Positions 16,446-24,689 of a stretch of DNA of 32,756 bases are shown here, piece by piece. Each line of letters begins with the position of its first letter. Position 1 is the stretch's first letter. Source of the stretch: Chloroflexota bacterium (lineage in GTDB: Bacteria > Chloroflexota > Anaerolineae > Anaerolineales > UBA11579). The notes beneath the pieces were generated by a model. The model did not search any database. It saw only the letters and a list, made by a program, of their open reading frames with translations, and had not been told where the DNA came from. Position numbers and translations under genes: made by a program. The stretch lies in NCBI GenBank assembly GCA_018662365.1, contig JABJGH010000010.1, positions 1 through 32,756 on the forward strand. The letters run 5' to 3'.

Positions 16446-17900
16446 ATGCAAAAAAACTTTTTTAAATTCTCCAATAAAACAACAATAGTCCTGGCTTTGA
16501 CATTCTTGTTGGCCGGATTAGGTATTCGTCTGTATGACCTGACCGATGCCCCCTTTGATTTCAATCCCACGCGCCAATTTAGAGGGGCATTAAATGCACG
16601 CTATCTGTATTATCAGATGTTGTCAGATGCCACCGAAATAGAACTAGACAAAGTAGATTTTTTTAGAAGTCAGCAAGAAGATCTCGAGCCACTGATCATT
16701 GAAGGTTTGATGGCTGTGACCTATAAAATTGTTGGGGCAGAAAAAATTTGGATCGCTCGCATTTATAGCTCAATATTCTGGATAATCGGCGGATGGTTCC
16801 TTTTCCAACTTGCCCGTAAAAGCGGGTCGGATGGGGGGGCATTATTTGCACTAGGGTTTTACCTCTTTTTGCCCTTTAGTGTGCAAGCTAGCCGCTCATT
16901 CCAACCTGACCCCCTGATGACAATGTGGATCATTCTAACCGCCTATGCTGCTTATACATGGGCAGAAGAGAAGACTTGGACGCGGGCAATTTTTCTTGGA
17001 GTTGCTGGGGGGATGGCCATACTAACCAAGGGAAATGCAGCATTTTATATTGGGATGATGATGCTCACTTTGGTAATACATGAGTTCGGCCTTAAAAAGT
17101 CATTTAAAGATAAAAAAACTTGGGCCATTGGCGCTTTAATGATCGCACCGATCCTCATTCATTATGTTTTTGTTTTAGGCGATAAATTTGGAGATTATGT
17201 GGATCGTGCAACAGTAAGAAATTTCGGTGAAATTTTCAACCCCCGTTTTTATATTCTCTGGATGGACCGGGTAGAAGATTTTTTGAATATTGCACTGATA
17301 TTTATTGCCATAATTGGGGTTTTCATAGCAAAAGACAGATTGAAAGCCCTTTTAATCGGCTTATGGATAGGTTATGGCATCATGGGCTTGGTTTTTCATT
17401 ACCATATCACCACTCACGATTATTATCACATCCTCCTGCCATTTTTAGTTGGGCTTTCTCTGGTTCCTGTGGCAGATGCAATCTTTGAAAAAATTAGCAA
17501 GGAAAACACCTTTTGGCAAATATCATTAATGATCATTCTAGTGCTCGCAATGGCCTTCGGAATTTTCAGAGCACGCAGCACGCTAAAAGCCGAAGACTTT
17601 CAAGCCGAGGTGGCTCTTTGGGAGCAACTTGGCGCTGAATTGCCAGATGATGGGCGCACAAGTTCGATCGTACCCCATTTTGGCTACCAACTCATGTATT
17701 ACGGTTGGCAGAAGACCGACATCCTTCTTCCCCAAGGATTTTATTCCTTTAACCCAGATTCGTTTTCCTATCTCCTTGTATTGAACACCCGTGTTTTTGA
17801 TGAAGATCCCGCGTTTAAACAAAGCATTGTAGACAACTATCCGGTTTTGGTTGATGGCGGGTATTACTATATCTTCGACCTCCGTGAGCAGATCCATTAG
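16446..17900 (+). CDS. GT-C-type membrane glycosyltransferase (GT39/ArnT-like)
   Basis: The 484-residue protein has about ten hydrophobic segments. The first, at residues 12-29, is followed by an extracytoplasmic loop with DAPFDFNPTRQFRGALNAR (34-52), where an acidic residue after the first helix is the usual GT-C signature. IWIARIYSS and ILTKGNAAFYIGM are typical of PMT/ArnT-family interiors. It ends in a short soluble tail. It would use a polyprenyl-phosphate sugar on the outer side of the membrane. It follows the DUF115-like gene by 11 bases. It is only distantly like the GT-C protein at 10531-12222 (different loop motifs), so the two probably act at different steps. Confidence 0.75.
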   Translation: MQKNFFKFSNKTTIVLALTFLLAGLGIRLYDLTDAPFDFNPTRQFRGALNARYLYYQMLSDATEIELDKVDFFRSQQEDLEPLIIEGLMAVTYKIVGAEKIWIARIYSSIFWIIGGWFLFQLARKSGSDGGALFALGFYLFLPFSVQASRSFQPDPLMTMWIILTAYAAYTWAEEKTWTRAIFLGVAGGMAILTKGNAAFYIGMMMLTLVIHEFGLKKSFKDKKTWAIGALMIAPILIHYVFVLGDKFGDYVDRATVRNFGEIFNPRFYILWMDRVEDFLNIALIFIAIIGVFIAKDRLKALLIGLWIGYGIMGLVFHYHITTHDYYHILLPFLVGLSLVPVADAIFEKISKENTFWQISLMIILVLAMAFGIFRARSTLKAEDFQAEVALWEQLGAELPDDGRTSSIVPHFGYQLMYYGWQKTDILLPQGFYSFNPDSFSYLLVLNTRVFDEDPAFKQSIVDNYPVLVDGGYYYIFDLREQIH

Positions 17901-17905
17901 TTCAT

Positions 17906-18847
17906 ATGACAAATAAATCTAGCAACCTTCCCAAAGTATCGATCATTACCCCTTCATACAATCAAGGTCAATATCTTGAACAGACGATCAAATCCGTCCT
18001 CGATCAAGATTACCCAAACCTGGAGTATATTCTTATGGATGGGGGATCTACCGATAACAGTGTGGAGATCATCAAAAAATATGCGGACAGATTAGCATAT
18101 TGGGTTTCTGAACCTGACGACGGTCAAGCTGATGCGATCAACAAAGGCTTTCAACGGGCAACCGGCGAGATCATTGCCTGGATCAACTCAGACGATCTCT
18201 ATCTCCCCGGGACGATCAGTAGGGCAGTGAAGGTCTTGCAAGAAAACCCTGAAACAGGAATGGTCTATGGTGACCTTCGTTCAATAAATGCCCTCGGAGA
18301 GCATGTCAATACCATCCAATACACGCAATACGATGCCCTAGATTTATTATCGTTGCAAATCATTGGGCAGCCAACGGTTTTTATGCGAAAGGAAGTGCTT
18401 GATAAAGCCGGCCATTTGTCATTAGAGTACAATTTTTTAATGGATCACCACCTTTGGTTGCGCATGATCCAACAAGCACCCATAAAATATATTCCTGAAG
18501 AATGGGCGGCTGCACGCTATCATTTGTCGGCAAAGAATGTCGCCTTGGCAGAAGGTTTTGGTCAGGAAGCTTTCAAAATAGTTGAATGGGCAAAACCCCA
18601 GCCAAATTTCCAAAGCATCATTGAGATGAATAATAAGGAAATATCGGCTGGGCTTTATCAGTTTGATGCCTTTTATTTATTGGATGGGGGGAAACCCTGG
18701 TTGGCCTTAAAAGCCTATTGGCAAAGTTTTGTTCTTAAACCAATTCCCACCCTAAAAAAAGCCCCGCGTATCATATTTGCCTTTCTCAGTCTGTTTGGTT
18801 TCGGCTGGCTTCGGAAGATACTTAAACATAAATATTATCGTCAATAA
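17906..18847 (+). CDS. Glycosyltransferase family 2 protein
   Basis: The 313-residue protein is a textbook GT2: VSIITPSYNQ (11-20), LMDGGSTD (43-50), WVSEPDDGQADAINKGF (66-82) and WINSDDLY (92-99) with the metal-binding SDD at 95-97. LMDHHLWLRM holds the acceptor-side acidic residues. The C-terminal 60 residues include a hydrophobic stretch (RIIFAFLSLFGFGWL) that may sit on the membrane. It begins 5 bases after the GT-C gene. It is a clear paralogue of the next gene, sharing PSYNQ, the SEPD-GQ-DAINKGF block and SDD. Both probably add related sugars to the same glycan. The donor is unknown. Confidence 0.88.
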   Translation: MTNKSSNLPKVSIITPSYNQGQYLEQTIKSVLDQDYPNLEYILMDGGSTDNSVEIIKKYADRLAYWVSEPDDGQADAINKGFQRATGEIIAWINSDDLYLPGTISRAVKVLQENPETGMVYGDLRSINALGEHVNTIQYTQYDALDLLSLQIIGQPTVFMRKEVLDKAGHLSLEYNFLMDHHLWLRMIQQAPIKYIPEEWAAARYHLSAKNVALAEGFGQEAFKIVEWAKPQPNFQSIIEMNNKEISAGLYQFDAFYLLDGGKPWLALKAYWQSFVLKPIPTLKKAPRIIFAFLSLFGFGWLRKILKHKYYRQ

Positions 18848-18890
18848 CCTGCTCATTTTCTTTCCAATTATCGTTAAAACCCCCTTAGGA

Positions 18891-18896
18891 TATAAT
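18891..18896 (+). promoter_or_regulatory. Promoter-like -10 element (TATAAT)
   Basis: A perfect TATAAT lies in the 82-base gap between the two GT2 genes, about 33 bases before the next start codon. The best -35 position 17 bases upstream (TTATCG, 18868-18873) is poor. This gap is by far the longest in the polysaccharide cluster, which supports an internal promoter for the distal genes. The call rests on position and the -10 match only. Confidence 0.4.
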
Positions 18897-18903
18897 AAGC
18901 ATA

Positions 18904-18915
18904 TTCAAATTTGAA
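18904..18915. promoter_or_regulatory. 12-bp perfect palindrome, possible operator
   Basis: TTCAAATTTGAA is a perfect inverted repeat. It starts 8 bases downstream of the TATAAT at 18891 and so covers the predicted transcription start. It also abuts the GAAGGA ribosome-binding site of the next gene (18913-18918). A dimeric repressor could bind here. AT-rich 12-mers of this kind also arise by chance, so the regulatory role is tentative. Confidence 0.3.
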
Positions 18916-18929
18916 GGATTTTTGTTTTT

Positions 18930-19718
18930 ATGAAAAATCAGCCCCTTGTTTCCATTATCACACCATCATATAACCAGGCCGAATATCTGGAAAAAACGAT
19001 CACCTCGGTCCTCGGTCAAACCTATCCTAATATTGAATATATTATTATCGATGGTGGCTCTGAGGATGGAAGCAAAGAAATTATTGAAAAATATCAAAAA
19101 AAGATAAAGTATTGGGTGTCCGAACCAGATCAAGGGCAAACCGATGCAATTAACAAAGGTTTTGCAAAAGCCAATGGGGAAATATTGGCATGGTTGAACT
19201 CCGATGACACCTACGAACCTCACGCAGTCGCCGAAGCAGTTACATATTTACTGGAGCACCCCGAGATAGGCTTGGTGTACGGAGATACAGACTTTATCGA
19301 CGCCCAAGATCGAAAGATCGGCAAATTTCCCTCGGCCCAAACGGATCTTCGTCGTCTGAAACGCGGATATGTGCATGTCGCCCAGCAAGCTTCTTTTTGG
19401 CGAGCCGAGTTATGGAAACAAGTCGGCCCGTTAGACCCAAGTTTCTATTTTGCCATGGATTATGATCTCTGGGTGCGCTTAGCCTCTGTTACTGAGATTA
19501 AATATTTGCCTAAGCAATGGGCAAATTTCAGGCTTCACGGGCATGCAAAAACGATTGCGAACGATGACCGTTGTTGGCCAGAGATGATCCGGGTCCATCA
19601 GCGAGAGGGTGGCGCTTTTTTCTCTGTGATTATGGCAAAATTCTATTTACGAAAATTACTAGCTCCCTTTATCAATTGGCGACGAAAAAGACGCCTGGTT
19701 GAACCCATTCAGGAGTAA
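18930..19718 (+). CDS. Glycosyltransferase family 2 protein (paralogue of preceding GT2)
   Basis: The 262-residue protein shows VSIITPSYNQ (7-16), IIDGGSED (39-46), WVSEPDQGQTDAINKGF (62-78) and WLNSDDTY (88-95), with SDD at 91-93. FAMDYDLWVRLA supplies the acceptor loop. It is shorter than its upstream paralogue, which has an extra C-terminal hydrophobic region. GAAGGA lies 11 bases upstream of the ATG. It is the first gene after the promoter-like TATAAT at 18891, so it may head a unit with the chain-length, polymerase and metalloprotease genes. The specific sugar is unknown. Confidence 0.87.
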   Translation: MKNQPLVSIITPSYNQAEYLEKTITSVLGQTYPNIEYIIIDGGSEDGSKEIIEKYQKKIKYWVSEPDQGQTDAINKGFAKANGEILAWLNSDDTYEPHAVAEAVTYLLEHPEIGLVYGDTDFIDAQDRKIGKFPSAQTDLRRLKRGYVHVAQQASFWRAELWKQVGPLDPSFYFAMDYDLWVRLASVTEIKYLPKQWANFRLHGHAKTIANDDRCWPEMIRVHQREGGAFFSVIMAKFYLRKLLAPFINWRRKRRLVEPIQE

Positions 19719-19724
19719 AAATAG

Positions 19725-20477
19725 ATGAACAAACTCATTTCTCATCTAACCAGTTCAGAGTCAACTGAAAACCTATTCAAGGTGCTTTCCTCATGGCGCC
19801 TATACATCGTTGGAGCATTATTGGGGAGTATATTGGGGTTCGGTGTCTATTTAATATTCCCTCCTGATTACCGCGCCCAAGCCACCATCATCGTCGATCA
19901 AAACCCCGAAGAATCCTGGGTATATTTCCCCGACCGGCAAATTTTCCATTTTTTGGAACGCGAAACTCAAAAACTTGAAGCCGTCGCCTGGGCTGACGCC
20001 ACTTTAGAACTTGTCTCCCAAGAGCTAAATTTTTCAATCGCCCAACTTCGCGAAAACCATTTAGTCCTTAGTTACCCAGAAGATGGCCCCTGGCATTTTT
20101 ACGGTGTCCACCCAGATTCCAAAACCGCCCAATCCTTGGCTTCTGCCTGGGCAGTGGCTTTTACTGCCGAAGCCAGAGCGGGCATCGAAATCTCCCCTGA
20201 ACTTGAAGCAGCCAGAGACGAACTTGAAAATATTTTGGCCGAAGATCCAAATGCACCTCTTGAGCAGATTAATCCCTTGCTAGATAAAATTGATGCCCTG
20301 CATGAACAAACCAAAGGGATATCCTCCTATTTCGAAATATTGAGTAGCGAAATAATAGAAACCCCTGTTTCAAGGCCCGGAGCATCGCTCTATTTATTAG
20401 GGGGGTCGATCCTCGGGGTTCTTATCCTTTTGCTAACCGTATTTTTTTCAATTTCCACCGATTCTAAAAATGATTAA
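19725..20477 (+). CDS. Wzz/chain-length determinant-like membrane protein
   Basis: The 250-residue protein has two membrane segments, at about residues 27-49 and 224-244, flanking an extracytoplasmic domain. YRAQATIIVDQNPE follows the first segment, the position of the 'YxAxAxIxV' strand of Wzz/BY-kinase transmembrane modulators. PVSRPGAS just before the second segment matches the proline-containing Wzz motif. The middle contains two Ala- and Glu-rich helices likely to form a coiled hairpin. It has no cytoplasmic kinase domain, and no tyrosine kinase gene is adjacent. AGGAG lies 9 bases upstream. The next gene, a Wzy/WaaL-like protein, overlaps it by 8 bases, supporting a shared role in setting polymer length. 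Confidence 0.8.
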   Translation: MNKLISHLTSSESTENLFKVLSSWRLYIVGALLGSILGFGVYLIFPPDYRAQATIIVDQNPEESWVYFPDRQIFHFLERETQKLEAVAWADATLELVSQELNFSIAQLRENHLVLSYPEDGPWHFYGVHPDSKTAQSLASAWAVAFTAEARAGIEISPELEAARDELENILAEDPNAPLEQINPLLDKIDALHEQTKGISSYFEILSSEIIETPVSRPGASLYLLGGSILGVLILLLTVFFSISTDSKND

Positions 20478-21945
20478 GAATTTATTTTCCGAAAGATCAC
20501 TCAACTCAATATCTGCTATTTTCTGGGGATTGGTTTTATTTACGCTGCCAATCACCAGTTTCCGCCATTACCCCGCCATTTTCGGAAACACCCTCCGCCA
20601 ACCACTAGCCTTTATTCCCCTTGGATTCTTTTTCATTGCCATCATATTTTCGATCTGGCGCAGAAAAAAAGTTGAGCTCCCACCACAAACCACTCAATTG
20701 GTCTTGTTTCTAATCGCAGTGGCCATTGCAACCATCATTGGCATCCTGTATTCCCCCACCATAGTTCGCAACACTCAGTATCTGTCCCGCGGCATTAGAG
20801 CATGGGTATCTTTTGGTATTGGTTTGGGTTTCTTTGTAGCGGCAATTTTTGCCGCCCGATCCGAACTCGGATTGAAAAAGATGCTCAATTGGCTTTACGC
20901 AGGCTTTATCCTCTCTTTCATTTGGGGGATAGTGCAATTATTAGCCTATAACACCTCCTTTGTCGGTCTCCCATTCGTCAATTCAATTAGAGAACTCTAC
21001 ACATTTCCAGCAGTGATCTATAATCGCATTTATGGTTTTGCCTTCGAGCCTTCCTGGTTCGCAGACCAGATCACCATCTTATATTTACCCTGGTTATTAG
21101 CTTCAGTATTGACAGGGTATAAACTTGGTTTTAATAAATGGATCACATGGTTATTCATCCTGGGGAGTGGCATTCTTCTAATATTCTCTTTTTCCCGTCA
21201 CGGCATATTAGGGGCAGTAGTGGCCACCCCGATCGTTGTTTTGGTCACAGGAAGAAAACAAGTAAAGATTGCCTGGAATTGGTTCTGGGATGCTGTCAAA
21301 TCAAAAAAGGGAAATCTTAAAAGTTGGCTGCTCAGGTTCGCGGTTGTCGCTCTCATTTTAATAATTTTTGTAGGTTCAGCCTACTTCCTTAATCGCTCAG
21401 ATTATTTTTCCACCCTATGGCAAGTGAGTTTGGATGAAGGCTTGGTTCAATATGTCATCAAAAATAACGCCGGCCCCCGCCTGGCTTATTTAGATGCTGG
21501 TTTAGGTATATTTGATCGCTACCCCATTACAGGGGTCGGGCTGGGTGGCGCAGGATTATACATGTTCGAAGAATTTCCAGACTGGTCGTTGTCAGGTTTG
21601 CCCGAAATGGATCGATTTCTTAGCCCCGATTCAAACCTGATCCCCAACATTAAAAATCTTTACGTACGCCTATTGGCCGAAACAGGCCTGGTAGGGTTTT
21701 GGTTTTACATTGCTTTTTATTTTTCAATACTCGCAAGTATATGGAAATTAATTCGAAGTAAGCTTGTTTTTCCAAGGTTCGTCGGTACAGCAGGATTGTT
21801 CATCTGGATAACGATTGCCATGAGAAATTTCACCCAAGACTCTTTAACCTTCCCAGTAATGTGGGTAAGCCTTGGTCTTGTGGTGGGATTCGCTCACAGG
21901 TATAATTCTGGGTTATTAGATCTAGAAGGAGAAAGTTTTGAATAA
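20470..21945 (+). CDS. O-antigen polymerase/ligase family membrane protein (Wzy/WaaL-like)
   Basis: The 491-residue protein has about ten to twelve hydrophobic segments and a large extracytoplasmic loop (about residues 310-400). The loop ends in NLYVRLLAETGLVGFWFYI, the Wzy_C/WaaL 'xLxxLxExGxxG' motif. The His of the usual HNxYL is replaced here: the sequence reads IKNLYVRLL. FSFSRHGILGA earlier is the other conserved segment of this family. It would polymerise repeat units or join them to an acceptor on the outer side of the membrane. The start ATG lies within the Wzz-like gene, and the end overlaps the metalloprotease start by 8 bases. Polymerase and ligase cannot be distinguished by sequence alone. 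Confidence 0.83.
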   Translation: MIKNLFSERSLNSISAIFWGLVLFTLPITSFRHYPAIFGNTLRQPLAFIPLGFFFIAIIFSIWRRKKVELPPQTTQLVLFLIAVAIATIIGILYSPTIVRNTQYLSRGIRAWVSFGIGLGFFVAAIFAARSELGLKKMLNWLYAGFILSFIWGIVQLLAYNTSFVGLPFVNSIRELYTFPAVIYNRIYGFAFEPSWFADQITILYLPWLLASVLTGYKLGFNKWITWLFILGSGILLIFSFSRHGILGAVVATPIVVLVTGRKQVKIAWNWFWDAVKSKKGNLKSWLLRFAVVALILIIFVGSAYFLNRSDYFSTLWQVSLDEGLVQYVIKNNAGPRLAYLDAGLGIFDRYPITGVGLGGAGLYMFEEFPDWSLSGLPEMDRFLSPDSNLIPNIKNLYVRLLAETGLVGFWFYIAFYFSILASIWKLIRSKLVFPRFVGTAGLFIWITIAMRNFTQDSLTFPVMWVSLGLVVGFAHRYNSGLLDLEGESFE

Positions 21946-23944
21946 TAATAAATCATTGGTCATCGGTTGTTTTATCGGCATATTAATCATCGCTTGTTTT
22001 GCCTGTTTGGCAGTTGTTGGCCTAAGTGCTTACTTTGTCACTCAGGTGGCGGATGAAGGCTTTACCTATGAAGATTTTGGGAATAATGATAACGGACTTC
22101 CTACGCCCACCCCCAACCTGGTTCGAGTGGACGAAGAAGAAAACACACCTCAAGATACACTCAATGCCTTAGAACAAGTAATCGTCCCAGAAAACGATCC
22201 TAGAGACTTAGCGGAAAGACTGGTCGGGATTGAAAATATTCCCGAACTCGTACTTGATCCTAACGCACCCTATGATGTCGGTGATACAAAAACTTTTTGG
22301 GTTATGGATACCGACACCAATATCTCTAATGAAAAAGACACCACCTTAAGATATGTCACCCCACATGCATACTTTTGGATTGGAAATAATGTAGATTACG
22401 ACGAAGAAGAACTCTTCTTACTCGCCGAGGTATTTGAAACTAAGATTTATCCCACCAACCGAGAGTTTTTTGGTAGCGAATGGTCCCCAGGCGTGGATGG
22501 CGATCCCCATATTTATATCGTCTATGTCCCCGGTTTAGGCGGCAACGTAGCTGGCTATTTCTCCCCCGGTGATGAAGTCCACCCCTTGGCAAGTGAATAC
22601 TCCAATGGTCACGAAATGTTTATGTTCAATTCTGACAATACTCCCCTTTCCGCAAACTACACCCGCGGAGTGTTGGCCCATGAATTCCAACATATGATCC
22701 ATTGGTTCCGAGACCGAAATGAAACTTCCTGGATGAACGAAGGCTTCTCAGAAGTATCTGTATTATTAAATGGTTATGATGTCGGTGGGGTAGACTCTCT
22801 CTTCTTACAAAACCCTGATGACCAACTTAATGATTGGCCGAATGATGGCAACACTTCTCCCAATTATGGATCTTCGTTTATCTTCCTCGCCTACTTCTTA
22901 GATAAAATGGGTGAAGAAGTCACAAAATCTGTCATTGCCCATCCCGCAAATGGATTGAAAAGCATTGATATTGTGCTTGAAGATATGAACATTAAAGATT
23001 CGCTGACTGGGCAACCGATTGGCGCAGATGATCTCGTTTTAGATTGGGGGCTCACCAATTACATCCAAAATAATTCCGTGATGGATGGTCGCTTTACTTA
23101 TAATAATTACCCCTTTGCCCCACAGGCATTTGAAACTGAAACTTTAACCAGTTGCAATGGTTCCGAGGGACTGCGTGATGTTGAGCAATATGGCACGGAT
23201 TATATCCGGATCACTTGTGACGGCTCACATAATCTTAGTTTTGTCGGCTCCATTCGAACCGAAGTCCTCCCTGAAAACCCACATACTGGAGACTATGCCT
23301 TTTGGTCAAACAAAGGGGATGAATCCGATATGACCCTGACCAAAACCTTTGATTTCACCGATCTTGATGGACCGATTAATTTTAATTACTGGCTTTGGTA
23401 CGATTTAGAAATTGATTATGACTATATCTACCTCTTAGCATCCGCCGATGGTGGCCCATGGGAATTTTTGATCACTCCCTCGGGTACCGATTATGATCCC
23501 TCCGGAAATAGCTATGGCTGGGGGTTCAATGGCATTACTGAAGGATGGATTGAAGAAACGATTGATCTTTCAATGTATGCTGGGCAGGAGGTGCAATTAC
23601 GTTTTGAATATGTCACCGATGCGGCAGTTCATGGGGAAGGCTTGCTATTAGATGATGTATCCATTCCCGAATTAGACTACTTCGAAGGTTTTGAAGACGG
23701 CGATGGTGGTTGGGAAGCTGAAGGATTTGCACGAATTTCAAATCAATTGCCCCAAACCTATAACCTCGCCTTGATCTCTTATGGAGATGAAACCACGGTT
23801 GAATACATTACCCTTGGAGAGGACAACACCGCAGAAATTTCATTCGAAATTGGCAATGGGGTGGATGAAGTTGTTTTGGTCGTCCAGGGCACAACCAGGT
23901 TCACCCGTCAAAAAGCTGCCTACAAACTAGAATTTTTACCTTAA
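21938..23944 (+). CDS. Membrane-anchored zinc metalloprotease (M30/immune inhibitor A-like)
   Basis: The 668-residue protein is translated from TTG at 21938, supported by a strong AGAAGGAG site (21924-21931) six bases upstream. One membrane segment covers about residues 7-33, followed by an acidic, Pro/Thr-rich linker (50-75). The catalytic domain has HEFQHMIHW (248-256) with zinc ligands His248 and His252 and catalytic Glu249; NEGFSE supplies the third ligand Glu268, as in gluzincins such as hyicolysin (M30). Residues about 415-560 and the C-terminus contain a jelly-roll domain with LLLDDVSI and FEDGDGGW, like immune inhibitor A peptidases. It is expected to act outside the cell. It closes the polysaccharide locus, but its relation to glycan assembly is unclear. 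Confidence 0.82.
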   Translation: MNNNKSLVIGCFIGILIIACFACLAVVGLSAYFVTQVADEGFTYEDFGNNDNGLPTPTPNLVRVDEEENTPQDTLNALEQVIVPENDPRDLAERLVGIENIPELVLDPNAPYDVGDTKTFWVMDTDTNISNEKDTTLRYVTPHAYFWIGNNVDYDEEELFLLAEVFETKIYPTNREFFGSEWSPGVDGDPHIYIVYVPGLGGNVAGYFSPGDEVHPLASEYSNGHEMFMFNSDNTPLSANYTRGVLAHEFQHMIHWFRDRNETSWMNEGFSEVSVLLNGYDVGGVDSLFLQNPDDQLNDWPNDGNTSPNYGSSFIFLAYFLDKMGEEVTKSVIAHPANGLKSIDIVLEDMNIKDSLTGQPIGADDLVLDWGLTNYIQNNSVMDGRFTYNNYPFAPQAFETETLTSCNGSEGLRDVEQYGTDYIRITCDGSHNLSFVGSIRTEVLPENPHTGDYAFWSNKGDESDMTLTKTFDFTDLDGPINFNYWLWYDLEIDYDYIYLLASADGGPWEFLITPSGTDYDPSGNSYGWGFNGITEGWIEETIDLSMYAGQEVQLRFEYVTDAAVHGEGLLLDDVSIPELDYFEGFEDGDGGWEAEGFARISNQLPQTYNLALISYGDETTVEYITLGEDNTAEISFEIGNGVDEVVLVVQGTTRFTRQKAAYKLEFLP

Positions 23945-23956
23945 TTTCGATAACAA

Positions 23957-23984
23957 AAAAACGAGGCCATTTGGCCTCGTTTTT
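23957..23984. terminator. Bidirectional rho-independent terminator
   Basis: A perfect 12-bp inverted repeat (left arm 23957-23968, AAAAACGAGGCC; loop ATTT; right arm 23973-23984) ends in T-runs on both strands. It lies between the convergent metalloprotease gene and the - strand DedA gene, so it should stop transcription from both sides. Confidence 0.93.
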
Positions 23985-24004
23985 AGTTTAAGGTTGATCA
24001 GGAT

Positions 24005-24667
24005 TTATTCTGCCTTTTCAGCAGTTTTCTTAGATTTTGCTCTTTCTCTGAGAACCTCAATGATCGGTGGGAGGATCGAGAGAATAATAATTCCGAAGAT
24101 CACGTAGGTGAAATTCTCTTCAACAGCAGGAATATTCCCAAAATTAAATCCTAAGAAAGTAAATAAGCCTACCCAGGCAACTGCCCCGACAACATTATAT
24201 AAGGCAAATTTTGGATAGGTCATTGAACCTGCCCCAGCCACAAATGGCACAAAAGTACGGATAATGGGCATGAATCGGGCTAAGATAATCGCTTTTCCGC
24301 CATGTTTCTCGAAAAACTGATGTGCTTTTTCCAAATGTTCTTTCTTTAAATATTTAATATCATCACTAAACACTCGCGGGCCAATATAATTCCCGATCGC
24401 ATAGTTCACCCCGTCCCCCAAAATACCTGCCACACTCATCACTGCAAAAAGCAACCAAGGGTTTAATACCCCTTTGGCCGCAAAGGTTGCAGCCGCAAAG
24501 ATCAGCGAATCCCCTGGTAAAAACGGCGTGATCACGAACCCGGTTTCAGCAAAGATGATCAAGAACAAGATCGCGTAAGTCCAGGTACCATAATCTTGAA
24601 TAATCACAGCTAAATGTTCATCGATATGTAAAATAAAATCAAAAAGTTTTAAAATTAAGTCCCACAT
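24005..24667 (-). CDS. DedA/VTT-family membrane protein
   Basis: The 220-residue protein has the DedA pattern: TWTYAILFLIIFAETGFVI with Glu41 in the first hairpin, FLPGDSL (49-55), GDGVNYAIG (84-92) and ARFMPIIRTFVPFVAGAG (130-147) with the conserved Arg residues. About five hydrophobic segments are seen, and the tail is Lys/Glu-rich. DedA proteins are linked to recycling of undecaprenyl phosphate or lipid flipping and to membrane homeostasis. The start lies 22 bases after the PrsW-like gene, with AAGGAG about 13 bases upstream. As the last gene of the - strand operon it ends at the shared bidirectional terminator. Confidence 0.9.
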   Translation of the reverse strand: MWDLILKLFDFILHIDEHLAVIIQDYGTWTYAILFLIIFAETGFVITPFLPGDSLIFAAATFAAKGVLNPWLLFAVMSVAGILGDGVNYAIGNYIGPRVFSDDIKYLKKEHLEKAHQFFEKHGGKAIILARFMPIIRTFVPFVAGAGSMTYPKFALYNVVGAVAWVGLFTFLGFNFGNIPAVEENFTYVIFGIIILSILPPIIEVLRERAKSKKTAEKAE

Positions 24668-24689
24668 GAATTTGTTTGATCTCCTTCAA

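Noticed and set aside
15974..16570. A 198-codon open frame on the - strand
   Set aside because: It lies antisense to the well-supported DUF115-like and GT-C genes, shows no recognisable domain, and has no ribosome-binding site or operon context.
16833..16839. Run of seven G inside the GT-C gene as a contingency locus
   Set aside because: A single short tract, with the frame intact; no other sign of phase variation.
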